64,000 bases of DNA from Bradyrhizobium sp. AZCC 1719 (GCF_036924525.1 NZ_JAZHRU010000001.1:4927001-4991000); one strand, 5' to 3'. Shown: positions 45,105 to 57,621, counted from the first letter of the stretch. Numbers and translations are program-made. The notes: generated by a model not told the origin, from the sequence alone.

Positions 45105-45440
45105 CGATGGACGCTGAATGCGCAAGACGTACGCGCAGGAGGCGTACGGCGAAGTCGTGTGGTTCTGGCGCCGCGGTGCTGGCGTTAAGTTACGTGGAAG
45201 TTTTCTGCGTGGCGACGGAGGCAAGAAAGCCGTTCTCCGGGGAGAGCACGAAGTAAGCCGTAAAGCCATTGCGCAGGGAAGGCCGGGCTGCTCCCGCTGT
45301 ACCTGTATGCTCGTGTGCGTGTTCTTGATGCGCACCTGCACACGAGACCGCGGGTGCAGCCAGCACCCGGTCTTCCCTGCGCCCTCTGTTTGGAGAGGGC
45401 GGGAAGTTGAGAGCAAACCTCGGGCGCAACGCGTCGCGAG
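45105..45440. repeat. Large structured dispersed repeat
   Basis: The segment has nested inverted repeats: GCGCAGGGAAGGCCGGG (about 45275) pairs with CCCGGTCTTCCCTGCGC (about 45369); inside are CTCGTGTGC with GCACACGAG, and GGGTGC with GCACCC. I know this type of sequence as a recurrent intergenic element in Bradyrhizobium, often wrongly annotated as a protein that begins MRKTYAQEAYGEVVWFW. Only one copy is in this window, so repeat status rests on recollection. Confidence 0.6.
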
Positions 45441-45460
45441 ATCGTTGTCACATATGCCGT

Positions 45461-45563
45461 TGTCATCGTCCGCGAAGGCGGACGATCCAGTATCCCAGAG
45501 ACGTCAATGATTGAATCGAGAAGCCGCGGCGTACTAGATCCCCCGCCTTCGCGGGGGATGACA
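45461..45563. repeat. Palindromic repeat, family E copy 2
   Basis: TGTCATCGTCCGCGAAGGCG, GATCCAGTAT and CCCAGAGACGTCAATGATTG correspond, in reverse orientation, to the copy at 37666-37769. The end CGCCTTCGCGGGGGATGACA mirrors the start. Confidence 0.8.
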
Positions 45564-45747
45564 GTCGAGTGTTGCGTCGCTATCTCCACGTCATTACGAG
45601 CCAATGGGTCGCGCGAATGCGCGCCCGATGACAGGCTCCGCGAAGCAATCCACATCTCCACTTGCCGTGCGATGGATTGCTTCGCTGCGCTCGCAAATGA
45701 TGGTCTCAAGTGAACCGCCATGCTCTAACAAGACCAGAGGAAGCCCC

Positions 45748-46383
45748 ATGCTCACGGTCCATCATCTCAACGACTCCCGCTCGCAGCGAGTTTTGTGGCT
45801 GCTGGAGGAGCTCGGCACGCCCTATGAGCTGAAACGTTATCAGCGCAACGCCGAGACGCGGCTGGCGCCGCCGGAGTTGAAAGAGGTTCATCCGCTCGGC
45901 AAATCGCCCGTCATCACTGACGGCGATATGACCATCGCCGAATCCGGCGCCATCGTCGATTACATCATCCGCCGCTACGGCCAGGGAAAAGACAAGCCCG
46001 CGATGATGCCGGCGCCCGGTAGCGCGGACTATGAGGCCTACAACGAGTGGCTGCATTATTCCGAAGGCTCGGCGGTGTTGCCGTTGATGCTCAACCTCTA
46101 TGTCGGCCGACTGAAGGAGGCGGGTGCGCCGCTGCATCCGCGCATCGACAGCGAACTGGCGAACCACCTCGGCTATATCGACCGCGCGCTGAACGGGCGC
46201 GAGTTCTTCGTCGGGGCGTCGCTGACCGGCGCCGACATCCAGATGAGTTTTGTCGGTGAGCTGGCAAAAGTGTTCGACAAGCTCGAGCCATACCGGAACC
46301 TGGCGGCCTGGCTGGAGCGCATGCACGCCCGTCCGGCGTTCCAGCGCTCGGTCGCCAAGGGCGGGCCGTACCGGTTTGCGTGA
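45748..46383 (+). CDS. Glutathione S-transferase
   Basis: The 211-residue protein has the two-domain GST fold. The N-terminal thioredoxin-like part begins MLTVHHLNDSRSQRVLWLLE and holds the glutathione-binding stretch GKSPVITDGDMTIAESGAIV. The helical C-terminal part includes TGADIQMSFV with the conserved N-capping Asp. The start at 45748 has an AGAGGAAG site. Substrate unknown; such enzymes detoxify electrophiles. It is a single gene. Confidence 0.93.
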   Translation: MLTVHHLNDSRSQRVLWLLEELGTPYELKRYQRNAETRLAPPELKEVHPLGKSPVITDGDMTIAESGAIVDYIIRRYGQGKDKPAMMPAPGSADYEAYNEWLHYSEGSAVLPLMLNLYVGRLKEAGAPLHPRIDSELANHLGYIDRALNGREFFVGASLTGADIQMSFVGELAKVFDKLEPYRNLAAWLERMHARPAFQRSVAKGGPYRFA

Positions 46384-46392
46384 GGGGAGGCA

Positions 46393-46466
46393 GTCATTCC
46401 GGGGCGCGAAGCGAACCCGGAATCTCGAGATTCCGGGTCTGGTCCTTCGGACCATCCCGGAATGAC
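46393..46466. repeat. Palindromic repeat, family B copy 2
   Basis: GTCATTCCGGGGCGCGAAGC at the start and CATCCCGGAATGAC at the end flank CCCGGAATCTCGAGATTCCG, a perfect inner palindrome shared with the copy at 50258-50338. Confidence 0.8.
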
Positions 46467-46669
46467 GGTGAACTGGAACGCCCGGCTCAAGCCCGGGGCG
46501 ACGAATGGGGCTTCATCCCCACCATATCTTGCATAAATACCAGCCCTGTACCGCAAATACTTGGCCAATTCCGGCCGATGTGGTATCTCGCAGGCGCTTC
46601 TTTCGACCGCCACACCAGACCCGCCCGCTTCGCCCCTAAGGGCCTGCGGCGGTGGAGATATTTCGCCCA

Positions 46670-47980
<1,311 letters not shown>

Positions 47981-48007
47981 GGTCTAGCAAGTCGAAGGTC
48001 CCGTTGG

Positions 48008-48490
48008 ATGCGTTGTCCTAGCTGCAACAGTCTCGATACGCAGGTGAAGGATTCGCGTCCGACCGAGGACTCGGCCGTGATCCGGCGGCGGCGGGTATGC
48101 ATTGCCTGCAACTTCCGCTTCACCACCTTCGAGCGGGTGCAGTTGCGCGAACTGACGGTCATCAAGCGCAACGGGCGCCGGGTGCCGTTCGACCGCGACA
48201 AGCTGGTCCGCTCGCTGCAGATCTCCTTGCGCAAGCGGCCGGTCGACCCTGAGCGGGTCGAGAAGATGGTTTCAGCGATCGTGCGCGAACTCGAGAGCGG
48301 CGGCGAGGCGGAAGTCTCCTCGGAGGCGATCGGCGAGATCGTGATGGAGCATCTGCGCCAGCTCGACGACGTCGCCTATGTGCGCTTCGCCTCCGTCTAT
48401 CGCAATTTCCGCGAGGCCAAGGATTTTGAGACCGTGCTCGGCGAGCTCTCAGGCGAGGACGAAGCGCGGATCGCCACGTTGCGCAAATGA
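48008..48490 (+). CDS. nrdR: Transcriptional repressor NrdR
   Basis: The 160-residue protein represses ribonucleotide reductase genes when dATP is high. It has the N-terminal zinc ribbon ([17 protein letters not shown], then [14 protein letters not shown]) and an ATP-cone domain beginning [16 protein letters not shown]. The length is typical (150-160). It lies 27 bases after glyA and overlaps ribD by ATGA. Confidence 0.97.
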   Translation: MRCPSCNSLDTQVKDSRPTEDSAVIRRRRVCIACNFRFTTFERVQLRELTVIKRNGRRVPFDRDKLVRSLQISLRKRPVDPERVEKMVSAIVRELESGGEAEVSSEAIGEIVMEHLRQLDDVAYVRFASVYRNFREAKDFETVLGELSGEDEARIATLRK

Positions 48491-49638
48491 TCTTCCGCAT
48501 CCTGGAAGACCAGTACGGGCAGAAGATCAGGGAGTCCAAGGCGGCTGACCAGCGCTTCATGCAGCTTGCGCTGTCGCTCGGCCGGCGCGGGCTGGGGCGG
48601 ACCTGGCCCAATCCGGCCGTCGGGGCGGTCGTCGTGAAGGATGGCGTCATCGTCGGGCGCGGCTGGACGCAACCGGGCGGGCGACCGCATGCCGAGCCGG
48701 AAGCCTTGAGGCGCGCCGGCGAGGCGGCGCGGGGCGCGACGCTGTATGTGACGCTGGAGCCCTGTTCGCATTTCGGCAAATCGCCGCCTTGCGTCGATGC
48801 CGCTATCGCGTCCGGCATTTCGCGCGTGGTGTCGGCGATCGAGGATCCCAATCCGGAGGTGGCCGGGCAGGGACATGCAAAACTTCGCGCAGCAGGGATA
48901 TCAGTCGATGTCGGGCTCGGTGCTCAGGAAGTCGCGCGCGATCACGCCGGCCATTTCCGCCGCGTCCGCGACAAGCGCCCGCATGTGATCCTGAAACTCG
49001 CCGTCTCCGCCGACGACAAGATCGCTGCCGCCGGCCACAAGCCCGTTGCGATTACGGGCGAGGTCGCGAGAACTCGGGTGCATCTGTTGCGCGCGCAATG
49101 CGACGCCATCCTGGTCGGCATCGGCACCGTGCTGGCGGACGATCCGCTGCTGACCTGCCGCCTGCCCGGCATGGAAGCGCGGTCGCCGGTGCGGGTGGTG
49201 CTGGATCGCGCGCTGCGCATTCCCGGCACAAGTAAGCTAGTTCAGTCCGCGCGGCAGACGCCGCTCTGGGTGATGACCTCAGATTTTGCCGAGGCGCCGG
49301 CCGCCGTGAAACTCGGTGCGGCAGGCGCGCAGGTGATACGCGTTGCGGCTACTGCGCAGCCGCCGTGGCTGAATCTATCGGCGGTGCTGCACGCGCTGTC
49401 CGACAAGGGCATCACAAGGCTGATGGTCGAGGGTGGATCGCGGGTGGCGTCGTCCTTCGTCGCGAGCGGCTTGGTCGATGAAATCTGGCTGTTGTGCGGC
49501 CCTGATAAAGTCGGCGCCGACGGCATTCCCGCGCTGGACGCATTGCCGCTGTCGACTCTCACCGGGTCGCCCGCGTTCAAGCCACGTGCTAGCGAAAGCC
49601 TGGGCAACGACACTCTCACGATTTACGAGCGCGCTTAA
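48487..49638 (+). CDS. ribD: Bifunctional riboflavin deaminase/reductase RibD
   Basis: The 383-residue enzyme does the second and third steps of riboflavin synthesis. The N-terminal deaminase domain has the zinc ligands in RPHAEPEAL and [18 protein letters not shown]; the C-terminal reductase domain has [15 protein letters not shown], the NADPH site and [20 protein letters not shown]. The overlap with nrdR and immediate abutment with ribE support co-transcription. The first 20 residues are slightly extended before the deaminase core. Confidence 0.96.
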   Translation: MIFRILEDQYGQKIRESKAADQRFMQLALSLGRRGLGRTWPNPAVGAVVVKDGVIVGRGWTQPGGRPHAEPEALRRAGEAARGATLYVTLEPCSHFGKSPPCVDAAIASGISRVVSAIEDPNPEVAGQGHAKLRAAGISVDVGLGAQEVARDHAGHFRRVRDKRPHVILKLAVSADDKIAAAGHKPVAITGEVARTRVHLLRAQCDAILVGIGTVLADDPLLTCRLPGMEARSPVRVVLDRALRIPGTSKLVQSARQTPLWVMTSDFAEAPAAVKLGAAGAQVIRVAATAQPPWLNLSAVLHALSDKGITRLMVEGGSRVASSFVASGLVDEIWLLCGPDKVGADGIPALDALPLSTLTGSPAFKPRASESLGNDTLTIYERA

Positions 49639-50247
49639 ATGTTTACCGGAATTGTCACCGACATCGGCGAAATCGTCGCCTTGAAGCCGACGGCGCAGGG
49701 GCAGTTGCACCGCATGCGGATCGCCTGCCGCTACGACCAGACGACCATTGCAGACGGCGCCTCGATTGCCTGCAACGGTGTCTGCCTGACGGTGGTGGCT
49801 TCCGGCGTCGAAGGCGGCAAGACCTGGTTCGACGTCGATGCCGCCGCGGAAACGCTCGGTATGACCACGGCCAAGCATTGGGCCAAGGGAACAAAACTCA
49901 ATCTCGAGCGTGCGCTGAAGATCGGCGACGAGCTCGGCGGGCATATCGTCGCCGGCCACGCCGACGGCATCGCCACCGTCGTCAGGCGCGACGATCTGCC
50001 CGATATGGCCCGGTTCGAACTGCGCACCACGCGAGAGCTGGCGCGTTTCATCGCCGCCAAAGGTTCGGTGACGCTGGATGGCGTGTCGCTGACCGTGAAT
50101 ACGGTCGAGGATGTCATATTTTCGGTGCTGATTATCCCGCACACGCTCAGCGTCACCACGCTTGGCGGCTGGGCAGCAGGCAGCGAGGTCAATATCGAGG
50201 TCGACCTGATGGCCCGCTACGCGGCGCGGCTCTCGGAAATGAAGTGA
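49639..50247 (+). CDS. ribE: Riboflavin synthase alpha chain
   Basis: The 202-residue enzyme dismutates two lumazine molecules to riboflavin. It has the two homologous lumazine-binding repeats, the first beginning MFTGIVTDIGEIVAL with DGASIACNGVCLTVV, the second with GHIVAGHADGIATVV and KGSVTLDGVSLTVN. It abuts ribD with no gap. No FMN riboswitch is visible. A family B repeat separates it from ribH. Confidence 0.97.
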   Translation: MFTGIVTDIGEIVALKPTAQGQLHRMRIACRYDQTTIADGASIACNGVCLTVVASGVEGGKTWFDVDAAAETLGMTTAKHWAKGTKLNLERALKIGDELGGHIVAGHADGIATVVRRDDLPDMARFELRTTRELARFIAAKGSVTLDGVSLTVNTVEDVIFSVLIIPHTLSVTTLGGWAAGSEVNIEVDLMARYAARLSEMK

Positions 50248-50257
50248 CGGCGCAGCC

Positions 50258-50338
50258 GTCATTCCGGGATGGTCCGAAGGACCAGACCCGGAATCTCGAG
50301 ATTCCGGGTTCGATGCTCGCGCATCGCCCCGGAATGAC
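50258..50338. repeat. Palindromic repeat, family B copy 3
   Basis: GTCATTCCGGGATGGTCCGA at the left and GCATCGCCCCGGAATGAC at the right, with the inner palindrome CCCGGAATCTCGAGATTCCG and GGG, repeat the pattern of 46393-46466 in a different arm order. It lies between ribE and ribH. Confidence 0.8.
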
Positions 50339-50415
50339 GGTGCCGAGTTCGTGCTTGGCTTAGCCACCCGCGGCGACTACATAACGCGCCGTACCAGAGT
50401 GAAATGGATTGAACG

Positions 50416-50907
50416 ATGGCAGACGCACGGCGCGCACCGCTGAAAGACCAGACCGACATCACAGGCGCGCGCGCGCTGATCGTGGAGGCGCGGTTCTATG
50501 ACGACATTCAGGACGCGCTGCTGGAAGGTGCCGTCGCCGAGCTGAAAGCCGCCGGCGTGACGCATGACGTCATCACCGTGCCAGGCGCCTTGGAAATTCC
50601 GGCCGCGATCGCGATCGCGCTCGATGCCGCCGACAGGAACGGCAAGCAGTATGACGCGGCGATTGCGCTCGGCTGTGTGGTGCGCGGCGACACCATCCAT
50701 TTCGAGATCGTCTCGATCGAATCCTCCCGCGCCCTGATGGACCTTGCGGTCGCGCGAAAGGTTCCGCTCGGCAACGGCATCATTACCGTCAATACCGAGG
50801 CTCAAGCCTGGGCGAGGGCGCGCGCCAGCGAGTTGAACAAGGGCGGCGACGCCGCGCGCGCGGCGCTGGCGATGCTGCGGATCAAACGCCGGCTGGCAAA
50901 GGCCTGA
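50416..50907 (+). CDS. ribH: 6,7-dimethyl-8-ribityllumazine synthase
   Basis: The 163-residue protein condenses the ribitylamino-pyrimidine with dihydroxybutanone phosphate to lumazine. It shows [33 protein letters not shown], the catalytic [15 protein letters not shown] with the active histidine, and [10 protein letters not shown]. It is followed two bases later by nusB. The substrate-binding loops are complete, so it should be active. Confidence 0.97.
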   Translation: MADARRAPLKDQTDITGARALIVEARFYDDIQDALLEGAVAELKAAGVTHDVITVPGALEIPAAIAIALDAADRNGKQYDAAIALGCVVRGDTIHFEIVSIESSRALMDLAVARKVPLGNGIITVNTEAQAWARARASELNKGGDAARAALAMLRIKRRLAKA

Positions 50908-50909
50908 CG

Positions 50910-51401
50910 ATGGCAGAGAAGAAGCCCGCCAAAACTCCCGACAAGAAAGCCAACCGCCGTGGCGCGGCGCGGCTCGCCGCCGTGCAGGCGCTGTACCAGA
51001 TGGACATCGCAGGCGCCGGGATCAACGACATTTTCGCCGAGTTTGAAAGCCACTGGTTCGGCAACGAGGTCGAGGGCGAGAAATACCTGCCGGCGGAAGC
51101 CGCCTTCTTCCGCGACGTCGTGTCGGGCGTGGTCCGCGATCAAGCGAGGCTCGATCCTCTGATCGACGACGCGCTGCAGAAGGGCTGGCCCTTGAAGCGG
51201 ATCGACGCGATTCTGCGCGCGGTGCTGCGCGCCGGCTCCTACGAGCTCGAGCATCGCAAGGACGTGCCGGGCCGCGTGGTCGTCTCAGAATATGTCGATG
51301 TCGCGCATGCCTTTGTCGAAAAGGACGAGACCGGTATGGTCAACGCCGTGCTCGACCAGATCGCGCGCCAGTTCCGCGCCGACGAGTTCACGCGTGGCTA
51401 G
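50910..51401 (+). CDS. nusB: Transcription antitermination factor NusB
   Basis: The 163-residue all-helical protein binds boxA RNA with NusE/S10 in rRNA antitermination. KANRRGAARLAAVQALYQMD is the typical N-terminus, after a Lys-rich extension, and LPAEAAFFRDVVSGVV-like and ILRAVLRAGSYELEHRKDVP are core motifs. It follows ribH and overlaps thiL by eight bases. Confidence 0.96.
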   Translation: MAEKKPAKTPDKKANRRGAARLAAVQALYQMDIAGAGINDIFAEFESHWFGNEVEGEKYLPAEAAFFRDVVSGVVRDQARLDPLIDDALQKGWPLKRIDAILRAVLRAGSYELEHRKDVPGRVVVSEYVDVAHAFVEKDETGMVNAVLDQIARQFRADEFTRG

Positions 51402-52386
51402 CGGCAAACCAGTGTCCGGCGAGGACTGGCTGATCGCGCGCTATTTCCGGCCGCTTGCAACCGACCCCGGCGCCTTCCGTCTCGACGACGATGCTGCGGC
51501 GCTGAAGCCGTCCGGCGATGACATCGTGGTGACGACGGATGCCATTGTCGAGGGCGTGCATTTCCTGCCCGATGATCCTCCCGATGCGGTCGCGCGCAAG
51601 GCGCTGCGGGTGAACCTCAGCGATCTCGCCGCGAAGGGCGCGACGCCGGCCGGCTTTGTGCTGACGCTGGCGCTCCGCAGCGCGGATGAGGGCTGGCTAA
51701 AGCCGTTCGCGGCGGCGCTGGGCGAGGACACCAGGCAGTTCGCATGTCCGCTGCTCGGCGGCGATACGGTGTCGACGCCGGGGCCGCTGATGGTTTCGGT
51801 GACCGCATTCGGCCGCGTGCCGCCAGGCAAAATGGTCCATCGCAGCGGCGCCAAACCAGGCGAGCAGGTGATGGTGACGGGGACGATCGGAGACGGCGGG
51901 CTGGGGCTGGCCATCCTCCGCGGGGGAAAGGTGCATGCCGCCGCCGATACGGCCGCGCGGGAGATGCTGGTCGCACGCTATCGCGTCCCGCAGCCGCGCG
52001 TGGCGATGGCCGAGATCGTTCGCGAATACGCCAGTGCTTCGATGGACATATCGGATGGGTTGGCAGGCGATCTGACAAAGCTGTGCGGCGCGTCGGGCGT
52101 ATCCGCCGTGATCGATCTGGAGCAGGTGCCGTTGTCCGGCGCAGCGCGGGGGTTGGTGTCGCGCGGCATTGTCGGACTGGAAACGTTGATTGTGGGTGGC
52201 GACGATTACGAAATCCTCTGCACGATTCCGAAAGAGCATGTTGAAGTCTTCGAAGCTGCCGCGCAGCGCGCAGGGGTTGCGCTTAGTTCCATCGGAACGA
52301 TCGTCGCGGGGAGTGCAGTTCCGAAGTTCGTCGACAAAGAGGGCAAGGAAATCGCGCTGGAACGGCTATCCTACAGCCATTTTTGA
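51394..52386 (+). CDS. thiL: Thiamine-monophosphate kinase
   Basis: The 330-residue kinase makes thiamine diphosphate from thiamine monophosphate. It shows GEDWLIARYFRPLA, DDDAAAL, the metal-binding VVTTDAIVEGVHF, VNLSDLAAKGATPAGF, GGDTVSTPGPL and SMDISDGLAGDL, all ThiL motifs. I chose the GTG at 51394 overlapping nusB (a GTG at 51412 is also possible); the longer open frame is nusB read in another phase. It closes the operon; a short GCCCCACGGGGC hairpin followed by TTCTTT at about 52494-52511 may terminate it. Confidence 0.94.
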   Translation: MASGKPVSGEDWLIARYFRPLATDPGAFRLDDDAAALKPSGDDIVVTTDAIVEGVHFLPDDPPDAVARKALRVNLSDLAAKGATPAGFVLTLALRSADEGWLKPFAAALGEDTRQFACPLLGGDTVSTPGPLMVSVTAFGRVPPGKMVHRSGAKPGEQVMVTGTIGDGGLGLAILRGGKVHAAADTAAREMLVARYRVPQPRVAMAEIVREYASASMDISDGLAGDLTKLCGASGVSAVIDLEQVPLSGAARGLVSRGIVGLETLIVGGDDYEILCTIPKEHVEVFEAAAQRAGVALSSIGTIVAGSAVPKFVDKEGKEIALERLSYSHF

Positions 52387-52593
52387 AGGCGTCGCATAAT
52401 GCCGTCGGGCTTTATTTCCCGCCAGCCATTGCAATTTCGCTGAAAACCTATAGGTTGTAGCGCATTCGATTACCGCCGTGCCTTTTTGAACGCGCCCCAC
52501 GGGGCTTCTTTCCAGAGACATCGTCGAGATTGGATTTGAATCCGTGCGATCGCCGCGCGGAATGAAAAGCCTATGTGCTTTGGAGAAGAGAAA

Positions 52594-52803
52594 ATGGCTA
52601 CGGGAACAGTGAAGTGGTTCAACGGTCAAAAGGGTTTCGGTTTCATTGAGCCGAGCGATGGCAGCAAGGATGTGTTCGTGCACATCTCCGCCGTCGAGCG
52701 CGCCGGCCTTGGCGGGCTGGCCGAAGGTCAGAAGGTTCAGTTCGAACTCAAGACCGACAAGATGCGGGGCAAGGTAAGCGCGGAAAACCTGTCGCTGGTC
52801 TAA
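52594..52803 (+). CDS. Cold-shock family RNA-binding protein
   Basis: The 69-residue protein is a single cold-shock domain that binds single-stranded nucleic acid and melts RNA structure. The start [20 protein letters not shown] contains RNP1 (KGFGFI), and VFVHIS is RNP2. The start at 52594 has GGAGAAGAG upstream. It has an untranslated leader of up to about 200 bases after thiL and ends at a strong terminator, so it is transcribed alone. Which of the several csp paralogues it is cannot be told. Confidence 0.95.
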   Translation: MATGTVKWFNGQKGFGFIEPSDGSKDVFVHISAVERAGLGGLAEGQKVQFELKTDKMRGKVSAENLSLV

Positions 52804-53130
52804 GGCCTCGAAACGGTCGTTTCACGGATGTACTGGAATGGCTCGTGAGCCCGCTCGATCCCTCCCGGGGTTGAGCGGGCTCTTGTATTTTGGCCGGGCC
52901 GAATACCCGATGCCCCCGGGACGCCAGTTGGCTGGACGTATTCCGGGTGACACCTTTCAAAAATCGACGGTTTTCGCCCTCCGTGACATTGCGCCGGAGG
53001 GACGATTTTGGCATGGTCCCGCCCGATTTGAGGCCGCCCTTCTGGGCAGGGAAGGCCTCCTTTTTGTGCGTCCGCCGCAACTGCGGTGACGGCGCGGGGG
53101 TGGAACGAACAAAAAACTGAGGCAAATTCA
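52804..53130. other. Intergenic region between csp and hppA
   Basis: The 327 bases hold the csp terminator at 52847-52891 and then about 240 bases with the hppA promoter region. CCCTCCGTGACATTGCGCCG and nearby GC-rich sequence show no clear motif. No gene is supported. Confidence 0.5.
52847..52891 (+). terminator. Rho-independent terminator of the cold-shock gene
   Basis: GAGCCCGCTC and GAGCGGGCTC form a perfect ten-base stem with a 16-base loop, followed by TTGTATTTT. Confidence 0.85.
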
Positions 53131-55223
<2,093 letters not shown>

Positions 55224-55251
<28 letters not shown>

Positions 55252-55308
55252 GCCGGCGACAAGCTGATCAAAACGAAAACCCCGCGGTGCGAGCCGCGGG
55301 GTTTTTTC
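55224..55308 (+). repeat. hppA 3'-end sequence, left copy of a direct repeat
   Basis: The last 28 bases of hppA and the following terminator (GCTGCTGGCGATCCTGGCGC, then GGCGACAAGCTGATC, then CCCCGCGG and CCGCGGGG) recur in the same orientation at 57413-57495 with about ten differences. The repeats bracket the regulator and cupin genes. Confidence 0.85.
55276..55307 (+). terminator. Rho-independent terminator of hppA
   Basis: AACCCCGCGG and CCGCGGGGTT pair across a TGCGAG loop, followed by a run of T residues. The A-rich left flank makes it potentially bidirectional, serving also the convergent regulator gene that ends at 55319. Confidence 0.85.
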
Positions 55309-55318
55309 ATGCCCGAGC

Positions 55319-56842
55319 CTAATCTAGCAATTGCGATATCCGTTCGTCCCATTCTGGATGCAACTGCTTTAGCGGTGCGAGGAAATGACTCTGAGGCTCT
55401 CTCAGCTCGTTCATACGGCTTGCGCATTGGCGTGCGTCGTCCAGGTTGCCAAGTGCGATGTGGCAGCATGTGAGCGTTTCAAATGTCGGACGGAATGTCG
55501 GGCGAATAGCGAGCGCTTTGTTTGCGGTCGCAAGTGCGCTCTCGGCGTCTCCGGCGAGAAGCTGAGCATGGGCAAGCAGATTGTACCAAGCGAGGTTCTG
55601 GGGATCGTTCGGATTTAGCGTCAGGCCATGTTCAAGCGGTTCGATTGCCTCTCGCGCCAGACCCGCGAACAAGCGGGCCAGGCCGAGAATCAGATGCCCT
55701 AACGCGAAGCTTGAGCTCAATGCGATCGCCTTCTCGGCCGCCGATACGGCTACGAGCGGTGCGCTGTTGTAAGCGTTCGCGATGGCGAAGGCATAGTGCG
55801 CGTAGGGGTCTCTCGGATCGAGGGTGATTGCATGCGCCGCGGCATCCACGCCCTCCTTGCTGTCCACGACGGGCGTATCGCTCCAGCCGTAGGCGATTAT
55901 CCCGGCGCTGACGCGCCCAAGCCAGATGTGCGATTCCGGCAGATCCGGATCGATTGCGCATGCGCGACGAAATAGCGTCCGCGCAGCCAGATGGCCCTCG
56001 CGGGTGACCTTGTGAAAATGCCACGTTCCCTGACGCACGAGATCCCAGGCTGTCATATTGCCGGTATGACGCAACGCTGCAAGATGGGATTCTGTCTTGA
56101 GAAGCTCGGGCTCGATCGCACCCGCGACCCGCTCGGCGATCTCGTCCTGGATCGCAAAGACATCAGCCATCTCAAGATCGTACCGCTCTGCCCATACATT
56201 GCTGCCGTCGCTGGTGTCGATGAATTGCGCCGTAACGCGCAGCCTCAGCGCGGATTGCCGAACGCTTCCCTGTAGCACATAACGCGCGCCAAGCTCGCGA
56301 GCGGCTTGCAGCGCGTCCATCTGTTTACCCTTGAAGAAGAAGGCAGAACTCCGCCCGATGACCCGGAACCAGCGAAACCGGGACAGCGCTGTGATGATAT
56401 CTTCGGTCAGTCCATCGGCGAGATACTCCTTGTCAGCTTCGCCAATGATGCCGAAGGGCAGAACCGCGATAGAGGGGCGCGACTGCGTATCTCTTTCGGT
56501 ATGCTCTGGTGTGGCGGTCTGCGCTCGAGGAGCGACCGGCCCGGCGAACCGGTAGCCGACACGTGGAATGGTCGTGATCCACTCGGCGCCGTCATCGGCG
56601 GTGCCGAGCAGCTTGCGCAGCGCCGCGATTTGGACAGAGAGATTGCTTTCCTCCACGGCCAGGCCGGGCCAAGCGACGTCCATCAGGCTCGATTTGTCGA
56701 GGATTCTGCCGGGCGACTCCAGGAAAGCGCGCAACAGCAGTAGGCCTTTTTGGCCAACCACGACGCGCCGGCCGTCCCGCGAGAGCATTCCGCGATCCAT
56801 ATCAAGCATGAACGGGCCAAAAGTGAAGGGCTCACGGGGCAT
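55319..56842 (-). CDS. OmpR-type winged-helix regulator with TPR domain
   Basis: The 507-residue protein starts with an OmpR/CadC-like winged-helix domain (FTFGPFMLDMDRGMLSRDG to TIPRVGYRFAGPV). A linker leads to a TolB-like segment (RPSIAVLPFGIIGEADKEYL, SRFRWFRVIGRSSAFFFKGK) and a tetratricopeptide region (LNPNDPQNLAWYNLLAHAQL, ALATANKALAIRPTFRPTFE). This layout occurs in many rhizobial regulators of unknown signal. It diverges from the cupin gene across about 120 bases and probably controls it. Confidence 0.88.
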   Translation of the reverse strand: MPREPFTFGPFMLDMDRGMLSRDGRRVVVGQKGLLLLRAFLESPGRILDKSSLMDVAWPGLAVEESNLSVQIAALRKLLGTADDGAEWITTIPRVGYRFAGPVAPRAQTATPEHTERDTQSRPSIAVLPFGIIGEADKEYLADGLTEDIITALSRFRWFRVIGRSSAFFFKGKQMDALQAARELGARYVLQGSVRQSALRLRVTAQFIDTSDGSNVWAERYDLEMADVFAIQDEIAERVAGAIEPELLKTESHLAALRHTGNMTAWDLVRQGTWHFHKVTREGHLAARTLFRRACAIDPDLPESHIWLGRVSAGIIAYGWSDTPVVDSKEGVDAAAHAITLDPRDPYAHYAFAIANAYNSAPLVAVSAAEKAIALSSSFALGHLILGLARLFAGLAREAIEPLEHGLTLNPNDPQNLAWYNLLAHAQLLAGDAESALATANKALAIRPTFRPTFETLTCCHIALGNLDDARQCASRMNELREPQSHFLAPLKQLHPEWDERISQLLD

Positions 56843-56965
56843 GCGGCGAGCTTACCGAGCTTTGGAAGAATTTGGAATTTTTCGGATCAATCTTTGAGAC
56901 TCCGGCCGTCCAGACAAGTGATCTTGCGCATGTTGGGTAAGACAATCCGAACCGGAGAGACGGCA

Positions 56966-57412
56966 ATGAGCAACATGATCGTACGGGAACGGCACGGCGT
57001 GGAATCGGGCGGTGGGGGGAAGGGCTTTGTCGTCAAGGGGAGCAAAGGCTACCGCGCCGAGCAGGGCTCCGACTATCAGCCGGGAATCAGCGCGGAGACT
57101 GTCGGCTCGAAAATGATCTGGCTCGGCATCATTACGCTGCCGGCCGGCCGACGCACCAAAGCCCATGTCCACGAGCACCATGAGACGGCGCTTTACATGA
57201 TGAGCGGGGACGAGCTGGAGATCTGGACCGGCGACCAGCTACAGCACTGCGAAAAGGTACACCCCGGTGACTACATCTATATTCCGGCGGGCGTCCTGCA
57301 CGTTGCGGTTAATCGCGCTGCCTCGCCGTCGGTCTTCGTGGGATCGCGCAGCGAGGCGACTGCCCGGGAGAGCGTGGTGATGCGGCCGGAGATGGACGCA
57401 CGTGTGCCGTGA
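56966..57412 (+). CDS. Cupin-domain protein
   Basis: The 148-residue protein has a cupin barrel with the two motifs: TKAHVHEHHETALYMMSGDE (metal-binding histidines and Glu) and PGDYIYIPAGVLHVAVN (final histidine). It could be a metal-dependent isomerase, dioxygenase or sugar-binding protein. The ATG at 56966 has GGAGAGACGG upstream. Its stop is followed at once by the right copy of the hppA 3' end, so a terminator with the same stem serves it. Confidence 0.87.
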   Translation: MSNMIVRERHGVESGGGGKGFVVKGSKGYRAEQGSDYQPGISAETVGSKMIWLGIITLPAGRRTKAHVHEHHETALYMMSGDELEIWTGDQLQHCEKVHPGDYIYIPAGVLHVAVNRAASPSVFVGSRSEATARESVVMRPEMDARVP

Positions 57413-57495
57413 GTGGCTGCTGGCGATCCTGACGCACTGAGCGGCGACAAGCTGATCGAAAAGAACCCCGCGGTAAAAGCCGCGGGGGTCTTGTC
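57413..57495 (+). repeat. hppA 3'-end sequence, right copy of a direct repeat
   Basis: Beginning at the base after the cupin stop, GTGGCTGCTGGCGATCCTGA, CGCACTGAGC and GGCGACAAGCTGATC match the end of hppA and its downstream bases, then ACCCCGCGGTAAAAGCCGCG gives the terminator stem. The T-run is degraded (GGGTCTTGTC). It cannot encode part of a working pump. Confidence 0.85.
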
Positions 57496-57560
57496 TTTCG
57501 GATAGCTCAACCGGAGTTTCCCGGGGTGCTGCTGATCCGGGGGCATCGCTGTGGTAGAAA

Positions 57561-57616
57561 GCGTGGATCCCGGCTCTGCGGAGCAGCGCGAAGCGCGCTG
57601 CACCGCGTCCGGGACA
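57561..57616. repeat. Palindromic repeat, family D copy 2
   Basis: GCGTGGATCCCGGCTCTGCG, GAGCAGCGCGAAGCGCGCTG and CACCGCGTCCGGGAC match the copy at 24251-24383 in reverse orientation. It lies just after the tctC-type gene stop. Confidence 0.75.
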
Positions 57617-57621
57617 GGACT

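Larger units (their letters stand above)
44860..45747. other. Long non-coding stretch with repeats
   Basis: Nearly 900 bases separate the small membrane protein and the GST gene. They hold the structured repeat at 45105-45440 and the family E repeat at 45461-45563. The rest shows open frames with odd composition only and no convincing gene. Confidence 0.55.

Noticed and set aside
45240..45440. Possible cobalamin riboswitch, because GGCCGGGCTGCTCCCGC and nearby hairpins look B12-box-like
   Set aside because: No B12-box core was found, no cobalamin gene is downstream, and the sequence matches a dispersed repeat type.
45118..45510. Open frame of 130 codons starting MRKTYAQEAYGEVVWFW
   Set aside because: It lies wholly within the structured repeat, has odd composition and no start signal; related frames are well-known spurious annotations.
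46384..46669. Glycine riboswitch before glyA
   Set aside because: The leader is mostly a family B repeat, and no tandem glycine aptamer pattern was seen.
48487..50415. FMN riboswitch in the rib genes
   Set aside because: No RFN element is visible in the short gaps before ribD, ribE or ribH.
52838..53089. Open frame of 83 codons between csp and hppA
   Set aside because: It begins inside the csp terminator and has no ribosome binding site or recognisable family.
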